Assembly: GCA_030684835.1 (NCBI GenBank)
Contig: JAUXWZ010000085.1
Coordinates: forward strand, 1 to 64,000
DNA length: 64,000 nucleotides
Reading direction: 5' to 3'
From: Beijerinckiaceae bacterium
GTDB lineage: Bacteria > Pseudomonadota > Alphaproteobacteria > Rhizobiales > Beijerinckiaceae
Shown piece after piece: positions 19,984 through 29,215 of this stretch. The notes below the pieces were generated by a model. It was not told where the DNA came from and made no database searches. It worked only from the letters and a program-made list of their open reading frames with translations. The first letter of the stretch is position 1; every line of letters begins with the position of its first letter. Position numbers and translations under genes: made by a program.

Positions 19984-21738
19984 TCAGCCGCCGCTGAGCG
20001 CCGGAACAACCTCGGCCGCAGGCTTTGGCGGCGCATCTTCGAGACCGGCCTCGATCTTGCGCAAGATCTTCGGCAAGTCCTCGGGTTCGGGGTTAAGGTC
20101 GCGGGCATGGTTCCACTGGAACCGCGCCTCAAGCTGGCGGCCTACTTTCCAGTAGGCGTCGCCCAAATGATCGTTGATGACTGGATCAGCGGGCTTCAAT
20201 TCGATGGCGCGTTCAAGTTCACGCACCGCGTCGTCGTATCTGCCAAGTTTGTAATAGGCCCAGCCAAGGGAGTCGACGATATATCCGTCCTCTTGGCGCA
20301 AATCGACCGCCTTGCGCAACATGCGGAAGGCTTCATCAAGATTGATGCCCTGATCGACCCATGAATAGCCGAGATAGTTCAGCACCAGCGGTTGATCGGG
20401 ATACAGTTCGAGCGCGCGCTTTAAGTCTGCTTCGGCTTGCGGCCACCGCTTGGAGCGTTCGTAGGACACGCCGCGAAAGTAATATGTCGTCCAATCAGCC
20501 CGGCCCGCCTTCTCGGAAAGCTCAAGCGCCTTGGAATAGGTTTCGGCGGCTTCAGCGAAGAGCTTGCGCGAACGTTGCAGATTGGCGAGCGCGAGCAACG
20601 CGTCGGGATCAGTCGTGTCGCGCGCGACAAGCCCTTCCAGATGCTTCTGGGCTTCGTCCTTGCGCTCCAGAGACTCGAGCACAAGCCCGATCTGAAGTTC
20701 CGCATTCGAGCGTAGCGGCGATTTCGCGGGGATAGACTCGTAAACTTCGATAGCCCGCTCGCCCTGCTTGATGCGCTCGTAGAGATCGCCAAGGCTGATA
20801 ATTGCGAGTCCGTGATTGGGCGCAAGATGGATCGCAAGACGCAGATAGATGATCGACGCCAGTTCGTCGCCCTGACGTGAGCCAGCGGCGCCAAGACCGT
20901 AGAGCACTTCGCCCGCGCCCTCGATGGCGTTTTCCACGAGCGGCGCCAGCGTTTGACCCTTTTCCAAACGCTGGATGGCGTCAGTGATGACCGGATGACG
21001 GGGCAGAGCCTTGTCGAATTCCCGCAGAACCTGCAACGCCTCCTTCGGGCGTCCCTGGCGCGATTCAAGCCGCGCAAACGCCTCTGCAAGACGCAGCGTG
21101 TTCTTGTCCGCCTGGAAAGCAGAACGTATGCGCTGGCTGGCTTCCCGCGGCCGGCGCAATTGCTCTGCGATGAGGCCGGCGTGGAAGTCGCGGAACAGGG
21201 CAAAACTGCGCTCGTTCAATCGGTCCGCAGCTTCAATCGCTTTTGTGGCGTCGTTGCTGCCGGCCCACGCCCAGGCTGTGAGAAGGATGGCGGTGATGTC
21301 GCCGCGCCGGGTGTTGCCGCCCTTGGCAAGGTGCGAGCGAGCGGTCGCAAACTGGCGCTGTTTCAGCGCACGAACGCCAAGCGACAGGTGCGCGAGGCCG
21401 TTCTTGGGGTCAGTGCGCACCAGCCGTTCGGCCAGCGCAAAAGTCTGCGCCATGTCCCCGTTCGACAACGAAGCAACGAACGCCCGCTCCAGGAGCACGG
21501 CGTTGCGCGGATCAGCCCGCAGCGCCTCCCGGAAGAAAACAGCAGCGCCGCGCGTGTCGCGCTGAGAGCCAGCCACGAGCGCCGACAGATAATTGCCCGC
21601 CTGTGTCGTGCCGATCTCCACCGGAGCCTGGGCGAAAGGGGCCTCGCGCGCCAACGCCGCGCCGGGCGCATAAAGGATGGTCGCAGAAAAACACGCCGAA
21701 ACACCGACGATCATCGCACGGCGAAGCCTTTTGACCAT
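19984..21738 (-). CDS. Tetratricopeptide repeat protein, exported
   Basis: Signal-like N-terminus from MVKRLRRAMIVGVSACFSATILYAPGAALA; many TPR-like repeats such as YYKLGRYDDAVRELERAIELKPADPVINDHLGDAYW. Confidence 0.85.
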   Translation of the reverse strand: MVKRLRRAMIVGVSACFSATILYAPGAALAREAPFAQAPVEIGTTQAGNYLSALVAGSQRDTRGAAVFFREALRADPRNAVLLERAFVASLSNGDMAQTFALAERLVRTDPKNGLAHLSLGVRALKQRQFATARSHLAKGGNTRRGDITAILLTAWAWAGSNDATKAIEAADRLNERSFALFRDFHAGLIAEQLRRPREASQRIRSAFQADKNTLRLAEAFARLESRQGRPKEALQVLREFDKALPRHPVITDAIQRLEKGQTLAPLVENAIEGAGEVLYGLGAAGSRQGDELASIIYLRLAIHLAPNHGLAIISLGDLYERIKQGERAIEVYESIPAKSPLRSNAELQIGLVLESLERKDEAQKHLEGLVARDTTDPDALLALANLQRSRKLFAEAAETYSKALELSEKAGRADWTTYYFRGVSYERSKRWPQAEADLKRALELYPDQPLVLNYLGYSWVDQGINLDEAFRMLRKAVDLRQEDGYIVDSLGWAYYKLGRYDDAVRELERAIELKPADPVINDHLGDAYWKVGRQLEARFQWNHARDLNPEPEDLPKILRKIEAGLEDAPPKPAAEVVPALSGG

Positions 21739-21980
21739 GGAATATTGCGACAGCTTGGTTGAAAACACGCGTTCTTCTCTCTCGATAGCCGTCTTATGGC
21801 CAGGCGCGCCAAAGCGAAGTGCGGCGTTAAGAATCCCTGAAGAACATGGCCTTTTTGCGCCGCGCAGGCAAGCGTTGCAGGGTGTGCGTTTCCTCGCCTT
21901 GACGCTTGCCACACCAGCGGCGCACAAGCCGTGCGAGCGGTCGAAGCACGCCGATTGATACTCAGGAGTCGCCAAGTCCA

Positions 21981-22967
21981 ATGTCCGCGCACGACCCCGC
22001 TCGCAGGATAACGCGTCGGATCACGGCTGGCCCGGCGGCTGCCGCCGAAGCAGCTTTGCTTTTGCGTGCGGGCGGTCTTGTCGCCTTCCCCACCGAGACG
22101 GTGTACGGGCTGGGCGCCGACGCAACCAGCGACGCCGCTGTCGCTTCGATTTATGCGGCCAAGGACAGACCAAGCTTCAATCCGCTGATTTCGCACGTGC
22201 CAGACGTGAGCGCTGCCGAGGCGCTGGCGCATCTCGATAGCGATGCGCAACGGCTGGCCGCCGCCTTCTGGCCCGGCCCTTTGACGATTGTCGCGACCGT
22301 CCGGAGCGATTGTCCCGTAAGCCTGCTGGCTCGCGCCGGCCTTGATAGCGTCGCCCTGCGCGTGCCTGATCATCCTGTGGCGCAGGCGATTCTTCGCGCT
22401 GCGGCAAAGCCGATCGCTGCGCCGTCCGCCAACCGGTCGGGCCGCGTCAGCCCGACAAATGCCGAGCACGTCGCTGGCGATCTTGATGGTCGCGTCGATC
22501 TCATCGTCGATGGCGGACCGTGCGCGGTGGGCGTGGAATCAACCATTGTTTCCTGCCTGTCAGACGGCCTACGAATCCTTCGGCCCGGAGGCGTTTCGCG
22601 CGAAGACATCGAGCGCGCGCTGGGTCGGCCCGTCGCGGCATCCGCTATTCAGGAAGGGGCAGCGCCGCTGGCGCCGGGAATGCTGGCGTCGCATTATGCG
22701 CCCCGGTCCGCTGTCCGGCTTGATGCAGTGGATGTGGCGGGCGACGAAGCGGCGCTCGATTTCGGCGGTCAGCTTTCCGGCGGGGTCGCACGGCTTGATC
22801 TGTCGGCGGCGCGTGATCTGAGTGAAGCGGCGGCGAACCTGTTCGGCTACATGCGGCGCCTTGACGCTGCCGGCGCACGCGCCATCGCCGTCGCGCCCAT
22901 CCCGGAGACCGGGCTAGGCGCGGCGATCAATGACCGGCTTGCGCGGGCCGCTGCGCCACGGGCGTAA
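21981..22967 (+). CDS. L-threonylcarbamoyladenylate synthase (Sua5/YrdC/YciO)
   Basis: GGLVAFPTETVYGLGADATSDAAVASIYAAKDRPSFNPLISHV; APSANRSGRVSPTNAEHV; C-terminal Sua5 domain; ATG at 21981. Confidence 0.93.
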   Translation: MSAHDPARRITRRITAGPAAAAEAALLLRAGGLVAFPTETVYGLGADATSDAAVASIYAAKDRPSFNPLISHVPDVSAAEALAHLDSDAQRLAAAFWPGPLTIVATVRSDCPVSLLARAGLDSVALRVPDHPVAQAILRAAAKPIAAPSANRSGRVSPTNAEHVAGDLDGRVDLIVDGGPCAVGVESTIVSCLSDGLRILRPGGVSREDIERALGRPVAASAIQEGAAPLAPGMLASHYAPRSAVRLDAVDVAGDEAALDFGGQLSGGVARLDLSAARDLSEAAANLFGYMRRLDAAGARAIAVAPIPETGLGAAINDRLARAAAPRA

Positions 22968-23972
22968 CCGGTTTGCCGGGGCGGGCAGGCAGCAGATAAT
23001 CGGCCGTGCGATAGATGGGTTCAAAAAGCGCGGCCACGGCATCGTGGGGTTCCGTCACCTCGTCGCCCAGGCCGAATTTGCTCACTTCGCGCTCACGCGC
23101 CGGCACGTAGAGCGTCCCAAACAGCCAATCCCAGATCGCAAGGCAGGCGCCCATGTTGCGGTTGTGATGTTTTGGATCGACCGAGTGATGCACCTGGTGG
23201 TGTGCGGGGCTCAGCAGAATGCGGCCCCAGACGCCGGTGAACGCGATCCACGCCTGCGAATGCTGCAGATGGACGAAGGTGTAAACAAAGAAAACGAGCA
23301 GAATGTAACGCCGGACATCGCGTAAACCTGCGCGCCGCCGCCCAGAAAATAGCGGCCAAGACCATCAGCTGCGCCGACGATGACGGCAAGCGTATTGATG
23401 AAAATCACCTGCTCGACGGGATGCACGCGCCACACTGTCAGAGGCGTCAACACCTCCGCCGTGTGGTGAATCTTGTGAAACTCCCATAGCAGCGGATAGG
23501 TGTGCGCGGCCCAGTGAAACAGCCAATAGGCGAATTCATAAGCAAGAAAGCTGGCGAGCGTGATGACAGCCACAGCCAGCACCGGATGAACGCTGGCCGG
23601 GCCTGCCTCGCCAAAGAGCGAGATCATGCCGCTCGTCACACGCTCCGCGATCCAGGGTTGCGAAAAATAAGCCCATCCCAGAACCGCCCCGAAGACCATC
23701 GTCTGCAGTACGAACAAGAGCGCATCGGCGCGGGTGGAGGGATGCAGCAAAAGACGAGCCGGAACGGCAAAGCGCCCAAGCCCGCGCAACGTGATCCTGC
23801 GTCCGCGCGAACGACGACGCCACGCATAGAACGCGATGCAGAAGAGGCCGGCGCTCAAAAGCGAGGTGAGCGAAAAGCTGGAACCGGGGGACAAAAATAC
23901 CTGCTTCAGCGCCTCAATGCGGCTCGTCAACGACGCTTCAAGCATAAACGCACACAAACCCAACCTGCCCAC
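22927..23972 (-). pseudogene. Sterol desaturase / fatty acid hydroxylase family protein, disrupted by an apparent frameshift near 23319
   Basis: N-terminal part 23211-23972 (FLAYEFAYWLFHWAAHTYPLLWEFHKIHHTAE) and C-terminal part in another frame (ILLVFFVYTFVHLQHSQAWIAFTGVWGRILLSPAHHQVHHSVDPKHHNRNMGACLAIWDWLFGTLYVP) together give a full His-box set. Confidence 0.8.
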
Positions 23973-24077
23973 CTTGCGGACGGGTTTACCTTAGCCGCAC
24001 GCTGTAAAGGATTCGTGTAGGCGATCGCGGCAATTTCACTGCACCCCACGACTGGCGACCAGTACTTGGCGTCTAGT

Positions 24078-24157
24078 GGTCTTCTTAGGGTTTTGGCTCC
24101 CAGGTTTTTGTCTAGGTTCTTGCTTCCTAGGTTTTTGTCTCCTGGGTTCTTGGTCCC
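24078..24157. repeat. Degenerate tandem array of about 12-15-bp units (GGTTYTTGTCTCCTA-like)
   Basis: ggtcttcttag/ggttttggctccca/ggtttttgtcta/ggttcttgcttccta/ggtttttgtctcctg/ggttcttggtcccgcc. Confidence 0.7.
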
Positions 24158-24402
24158 GCCGGTCGCATGCGCAGCTTGCGCGCCAGTTGCGCGGCGCGCG
24201 AAGTGTCGGACCTGTCCGGCGGACTGTCCGCCTCCACGAGATTGCGCAAGATCAGGCGCGCTGTGTGTTCATAAGTGTCGACTCCATTGGCGGTCGAGCA
24301 AAGCTCACGCGCCTTCGCCCCGCAAAACGGGCACGGATAATCGAGCGCCTCATGCAGGCGCATCACGCGGCGCGTTCGGCTTTCTTGCCTCGGTGATTTC
24401 AT
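24127..24402 (-). CDS. Small CxxC zinc-finger-like protein
   Basis: LHEALDYPCPFCGAKARELCSTANGVDTYEHTARLILRNLVEA (C-x2-C, C, H pattern); start taken at MKSPRQ. Confidence 0.55.
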   Translation of the reverse strand: MKSPRQESRTRRVMRLHEALDYPCPFCGAKARELCSTANGVDTYEHTARLILRNLVEADSPPDRSDTSRAAQLARKLRMRPAGPRTQETKT

Positions 24403-24653
24403 AAGGTGGCGCGCTCTAGTTTGGCTTGCGTATTCGCGAACAGACGCATGGGCGCAATGCGTGTCCGAATCTTCCCGCGTGAGGAAGGTCACGAACGTTC
24501 GCGTCAATCTGCGTTTTGCATGTCTGCGTTGAAGTCTAAGCAGGGGTTGGGCGCGCGCTCAACAGAAATGATCTGGAACTATTCTAGTCAAAACAAGCCG
24601 GCGTTTGTTGAAGTGTCGGCAGGACGCTCGCATTCTGCATTCTGGAGGCCCTG

Positions 24654-24923
24654 ATGAGCGCCCAGATCATGACTTTGCAACAATATCAGGCGCTCGCACT
24701 TAGCTTGCGGGACGTGCAAGTTATAGAAACTGACGGGCTGCTCATTACGCGCGGGTTGCTTCCCGAAAGCGGCTATGTGCTTGCCCTGCAACCCTTCGCC
24801 AGCACGAACGTGACGCTGATTCACGAAAGCAAATCTCCCGAGCGTTTGGCGAGCGTCGCCCCCTGGATGCGATCGTCTTGGATGCTCTGGTCCTGGCTGA
24901 GGCGGCTGTATCAGGCAGCATGA
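24654..24923 (+). CDS. Hypothetical protein, 89 aa
   Basis: ORF with GGAGG Shine-Dalgarno upstream of ATG 24654. Confidence 0.5.
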   Translation: MSAQIMTLQQYQALALSLRDVQVIETDGLLITRGLLPESGYVLALQPFASTNVTLIHESKSPERLASVAPWMRSSWMLWSWLRRLYQAA

Positions 24924-25035
24924 CCCCGCAGCGTGCCCCCAGAGCCTTGCGGCTGAAGCCTGTGGTATAAGGGAGACGGCGCGCCGCAGCCATGCAACCG
25001 CGGCGGTTCACGATTCCCGCGGGAGGCAACGCCAG

Positions 25036-25911
25036 ATGCCGACGTCGATTTCATGGGATGAGTTCAGACTCGTCAAAGCCATCGCCGACGCGAAGTCTCT
25101 CGTTGGCGCCGCAGATAAACTTGGCATCAACCATTCCACGGTTTTCCGGCGTCTGGGAGCGCTGGAAGGGGCCATCGGCGCACGGCTATTCGAGCGGTCC
25201 CGCACTGGTTATTCCCCCACGCCAGCGGGCGAAGAGATGATCGCCCTTGCCACCAAGATGGAGCAGGACGTTGTGGGCTTCGAGCGCGCAGTGGCTGGCC
25301 GCAGCACAAAGCCCGCGGGCGAATTGCGCCTCACGACAAATGACGCGTTCCTCATCTGGCTCATCGCACCGATGCTCGCCTCGTTCCGCAAGGCGTATCC
25401 CGACATCCGGCTCGATGTGGTTGTCGGTCACGAGAACCTCAATTTGTCCCAGCGCGATGCGGACGTGGCGCTGCGTGCGACGCTGGAGCCGCCAGAAACG
25501 CTGGTGGGGCGTAAGATCGCGCGTATTGGCTGGGCGGCGTATAGCCCGGCGGACTGGCGCGGGGCCGATCACGAGCGGCCATGGGTGGGCTTTGGCGAGG
25601 GGCCGGGCGTGGCGGGGCCGCGCCGTTGGTTTGAAGACAATGTCGCGCCCGAGGCCATCGTGTGCCGCATCGACAGCGTGGCGGGCGTCGCGAGCGCGGT
25701 GCAGGCGGGCATCGGCTCGGGTCTTCTGCCCTGCCTGATCGGCGAAAAACTTGCGGGCGTCGTTCGCGTAGGCGACAAACTGCCCTTCGGCGACGACATG
25801 TGGCTGCTGACGCATCCAGACCTGCGTCATTCAGCGCGCGTGCGCGCCTTCATGGAGCACGCCGCCGTGGAGCTGACAAAGCTGCGGCGGGAGATAGAAA
25901 ACGGCGCGTAA
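25036..25911 (+). CDS. LysR-family transcriptional regulator
   Basis: N-terminal HTH ISWDEFRLVKAIADAKSLVGAADKLGINHSTVFRRLGALEGAIGARLFERSRTGYSPTPAGEEM. Confidence 0.92.
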   Translation: MPTSISWDEFRLVKAIADAKSLVGAADKLGINHSTVFRRLGALEGAIGARLFERSRTGYSPTPAGEEMIALATKMEQDVVGFERAVAGRSTKPAGELRLTTNDAFLIWLIAPMLASFRKAYPDIRLDVVVGHENLNLSQRDADVALRATLEPPETLVGRKIARIGWAAYSPADWRGADHERPWVGFGEGPGVAGPRRWFEDNVAPEAIVCRIDSVAGVASAVQAGIGSGLLPCLIGEKLAGVVRVGDKLPFGDDMWLLTHPDLRHSARVRAFMEHAAVELTKLRREIENGA

Positions 25912-25932
25912 GTCGTCGCAGGGGGAGTGAAC

Positions 25933-26310
25933 ATGCCCAAACGCCAGAGCATTTATTCGGACGCATTCAGCCACGGCAATCCGATTCCGGCGGCCTGCCG
26001 CGTCGGCAATTTGCTGATGACGGGGATCATCAACGGCGCCAACAAAGGCGAGCCGCCGGGCGACCTGCGCGACCAGTGCCGCCTCATGTTCGAGCGCGTG
26101 CGCGCCATTATGAACGACGCGGGCGGCAGCACCGACAACATTGTCAAAGTGAACGTCGCATTCACCGACGTGACGCGGCGCGAGGAAATCACCGACCTTT
26201 GGGTCGACTTGTTTCCAGATCCAGCCAATCGGCCCGTGCGCCATTCCGTGCAGAGCGAGCTTGATCGAGGCAAGTTGATCCAGTGCGACATCATCGCGAT
26301 GATGGATTAA
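25933..26310 (+). CDS. RidA family protein (YjgF/YER057c/UK114)
   Basis: GNLLMTGIINGANKGEPPGDLRDQCRLMFERVRAIMNDAGGSTDNIVKVNVAFTDV; ATG at 25933. Confidence 0.85.
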   Translation: MPKRQSIYSDAFSHGNPIPAACRVGNLLMTGIINGANKGEPPGDLRDQCRLMFERVRAIMNDAGGSTDNIVKVNVAFTDVTRREEITDLWVDLFPDPANRPVRHSVQSELDRGKLIQCDIIAMMD

Positions 26311-26381
26311 GAAGCCGCACCCTTGCACACAATCCGCAACCACAGATAAAATGGCGCTACGCCGCAGAAGGAACATCCTGA

Positions 26382-26960
26382 ATGGACCGCAGACGTTTGC
26401 TCGCTTCGCTTGCCGCTTCCTTCGCCGCCGTGGCGACCGGTTCTGCGTTTGCGAACACAAACGCAGCAGCGCCCAGCCGCACGGCGAAGCCGAAGGCGAG
26501 GCGTAACGCTGTTGGCGGCTCCTGGCCGCGAACCGTTGCTGCGCCTGTGCAGCGCCCGGGGACGATCGTGGTCTCCATCAACAAGCGAATGCTCTATCTC
26601 ACCCGGGGCGACGGAACGGCGCTGGCGTGGCCTGTGGCCGTGGGCCGCTCGGGCATGTCGTGGAAGGGCGAAACGCGCATCGTAAGCAAGCATGTGCGGC
26701 CCGATTGGCAGGCTCCCTCCTCCATCCGCGGCGGTCGTGGCCCCGGCCCCATTATCCCCGGCGGCGCGCCCAACAACCCCATGGGCGAACGCGCGCTGGT
26801 GCTGGAAAAGCACGAGATCGCCATTCACGGCACCTCTCCCTCCATGCGCGGCTCAATCGGCAGCGCGTCGTCGGCGGGCTGCATCCGCATGCTGAATGAG
26901 CACGTGGTGGATCTCTACGAGCGCGTGCGCGTGGGCACGCCGGTCATCTCCATCGCCTGA
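26382..26960 (+). CDS. L,D-transpeptidase (YkuD), exported
   Basis: Signal peptide MDRRRLLASLAASFAAVATGSAFA; IAIHGTSPSMRGSIGSASSAGCIRMLNEHVVDLYERV (HGT...S.GC.R). Confidence 0.92.
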   Translation: MDRRRLLASLAASFAAVATGSAFANTNAAAPSRTAKPKARRNAVGGSWPRTVAAPVQRPGTIVVSINKRMLYLTRGDGTALAWPVAVGRSGMSWKGETRIVSKHVRPDWQAPSSIRGGRGPGPIIPGGAPNNPMGERALVLEKHEIAIHGTSPSMRGSIGSASSAGCIRMLNEHVVDLYERVRVGTPVISIA

Positions 26961-27010
26961 TTGGCGAAGCGCGCCTTGCGGCGGGCGGCGCGAAGCGCAA
27001 TATCTGGGCG

Positions 27011-27808
27011 ATGTGCGGACGTTTCGCGATCACCCTTCCGCCCGAAGCTGTGCGGGCTTTCTTCCAATACGTCGAGCGGCCGAATTTTCCGCCGCGCACG
27101 AATATTGCGCCGACGCAGCCCGTGCCAATCGTACGGCTGCAACGCGATCCCGACGGTGCAAAACGCAAACACTTCGCGCTGGTGCGCTGGAGCTTTCTGC
27201 CCGCGTTCGTGAAGAACCCGAAGGACTTTCCGCTCGTCATCAACGCGCGTTCGGAAACCGTCTTCGAGAAGGCGAGTTTCCGCAACGCGATGAAGCGCCG
27301 TCGCTGCATCTTCATCGCGGACGCGTTCTATGAATGGCGCCGCTTTCCCAAACCCGCGAAGGGAAAGGCGCCTCCCTCGCAACCGTTCCTCATCAAGCGG
27401 CGCGACGGCTGCCCGATGGCGCTTGCTGGCGTGTGGGAAACCTGGACCGGGCCAAACGGCGAAGAGGTGGATGGCGCATGCATTCTCACCACTGACGCAA
27501 ATGGCCTCATGGCCTCCATTCACGACCGAATGCCCGTGATCCTTGAACGCGAAGACTTTGACGCGTGGCTTGAATGCGACGAGAGCGACATGACACCCGC
27601 CGCGCGCTTGCTGAAGCCCGCCCACGACGATGTGCTAGAGGCCTGGCCCATCTCGACCGAAGTGAACAAGGTGGCCAACGATAACCCCGCCGTACAGACG
27701 CCGGTCGGTGAGGTGGTGTGCGCGGACAGAGTCACCGCGTCCGGGCAAGACCGATTAGCCGCGCCTGCTGCGCAAGAATCGCCACGGCAGCGCGATCTGT
27801 TCGGTTAG
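27011..27808 (+). CDS. SOS response-associated peptidase family protein (SRAP/YedK/HMCES)
   Basis: MCGRFAITLPPEAVRAFF, NIAPTQPVPIVR, INARSETVFEKASFRNAMKRRRCIFIADAFYEW; C-terminus PRQRDLFG. Confidence 0.94.
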   Translation: MCGRFAITLPPEAVRAFFQYVERPNFPPRTNIAPTQPVPIVRLQRDPDGAKRKHFALVRWSFLPAFVKNPKDFPLVINARSETVFEKASFRNAMKRRRCIFIADAFYEWRRFPKPAKGKAPPSQPFLIKRRDGCPMALAGVWETWTGPNGEEVDGACILTTDANGLMASIHDRMPVILEREDFDAWLECDESDMTPAARLLKPAHDDVLEAWPISTEVNKVANDNPAVQTPVGEVVCADRVTASGQDRLAAPAAQESPRQRDLFG

Positions 27809-28137
27809 GCGTTAATGCGCGAGCTAAACGTGTCGGCGATTGTCGCTTTGACGTTTGCCGAGATTAATACCAAGTAAAAGGTACGTATTCATTGCTCGTG
27901 GATGCTACTATAACAATAAATAAATGCATGACGAGCCTGATAGTTTGGGCTATTTCGATTTCCATATGTTAATATCATGTTTAGTTCGTCTATCGGTGAG
28001 CGCGGAACGCAGACCGACTTAGGAGGCGACGAAAGCACAGCCGCCGCGCTCGAGTTGCGCCTTTTTGCGCGACATCTGGCCGGCGCGTTGCTGCGTGCGG
28101 CAAAACGCCCCTTGAGCCCAGTATATGGAGCCCATTT

Positions 28138-29199
28138 ATGGCCGTTCGTGTGCTTGTTGTGACCGATGCATGGCTGCCGCAAATCAATGGCGTTGTTCGC
28201 TCCATCGAGGCACTGATCGCCAAGGCATCGACACAAGAAATGGAAATAAGTCTTATTTTTCCAGGGATGTTCCGAACCTTTCCCTTGCCGACCTATCCCG
28301 AAATTCGGCTCGCGTTTAAGTCCGCGAAATCTATTGCGCACATCATTCGGGAACGGGAACCCGACTGCATTCACATTGCAACAGAAGGACCACTGGGCTT
28401 TGCGGCTCAGCGGGCGTGCAAAAAGAATGGTTGGCGATTTTCCACCGCGTATCACACACGATTTCCTGAATATATTGCAGAGCGCAAATTGGCGCCTGCG
28501 AGTTTGATTTATCGTTTTTTGAATCGTTTTCATTCGGCCAGCGAGGCTGTTCTGGTCGCCACAAAGGCGTTGGAGACCGATCTTCGCGAACGCGGTTTCC
28601 AAAACCTCGTCCGCTGGACGCGCGGCGTTGACACCGCCCTCTTTCGACCTGCGACCAATCGGGTGCGGGACCGAGCCGCGCCGGTCTTCATTTATGTTGG
28701 CCGCATCTCCATTGAAAAAAACATAGAGCAATTCCTTCGGCTTGAGCTTCCAGGCAGGAAGGTGGTGGTCGGCGACGGACCTGACCGCAAGAGGTTGCAG
28801 AAAGCCTACCCATCCGCATGCTTCACCGGCGCCCTTGAGGGCGAAGCTCTGGCGGCAGCCTATGCTTCGGCAGACGTTTTTGTGTTTCCGAGCCGCACGG
28901 ACACCTTTGGCCTTGTGTTGCTGGAGGCGCTTGCGAGCGGGCTCCCGATAGCGGCCTTCCCGGTGATGGGTCCGCGGGATGTGATCGGCGATTCAGGGTG
29001 CGGCGTCATGAGCGAAGACTTGCGGGCGGCCGCCATCGCAGCGCTGGCAATTCCATCGCAGCTTTGCGTAGACCACGCCGCGCGGTTCAGCTGGGACGCC
29101 AGCGTGCGCCAATTCGCAGTGGCCGTCAGGCTAGGACATCCTGCCCTTGAAGATGCAATCTCCGCGAGCGCGCAGTGCGACAAGATTGCCGCAGAGTAA
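28138..29199 (+). CDS. Glycosyltransferase, GT4-like
   Basis: MAVRVLVVTDAWLPQINGVVRSIEAL; YVGRISIEKNIEQFLRL; DVFVFPSRTDTFGLVLLEALASGLPIAAFPVMGPRDVI. Confidence 0.88.
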   Translation: MAVRVLVVTDAWLPQINGVVRSIEALIAKASTQEMEISLIFPGMFRTFPLPTYPEIRLAFKSAKSIAHIIREREPDCIHIATEGPLGFAAQRACKKNGWRFSTAYHTRFPEYIAERKLAPASLIYRFLNRFHSASEAVLVATKALETDLRERGFQNLVRWTRGVDTALFRPATNRVRDRAAPVFIYVGRISIEKNIEQFLRLELPGRKVVVGDGPDRKRLQKAYPSACFTGALEGEALAAAYASADVFVFPSRTDTFGLVLLEALASGLPIAAFPVMGPRDVIGDSGCGVMSEDLRAAAIAALAIPSQLCVDHAARFSWDASVRQFAVAVRLGHPALEDAISASAQCDKIAAE

Positions 29200-29215
29200 T
29201 CGCGCGCGGCGCGCC

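Noticed and set aside
27889-28731. 280-aa minus-strand ORF overlapping the glycosyltransferase
   Set aside because: No motif; open because of local composition; the opposite strand encodes a clear GT4-like protein.
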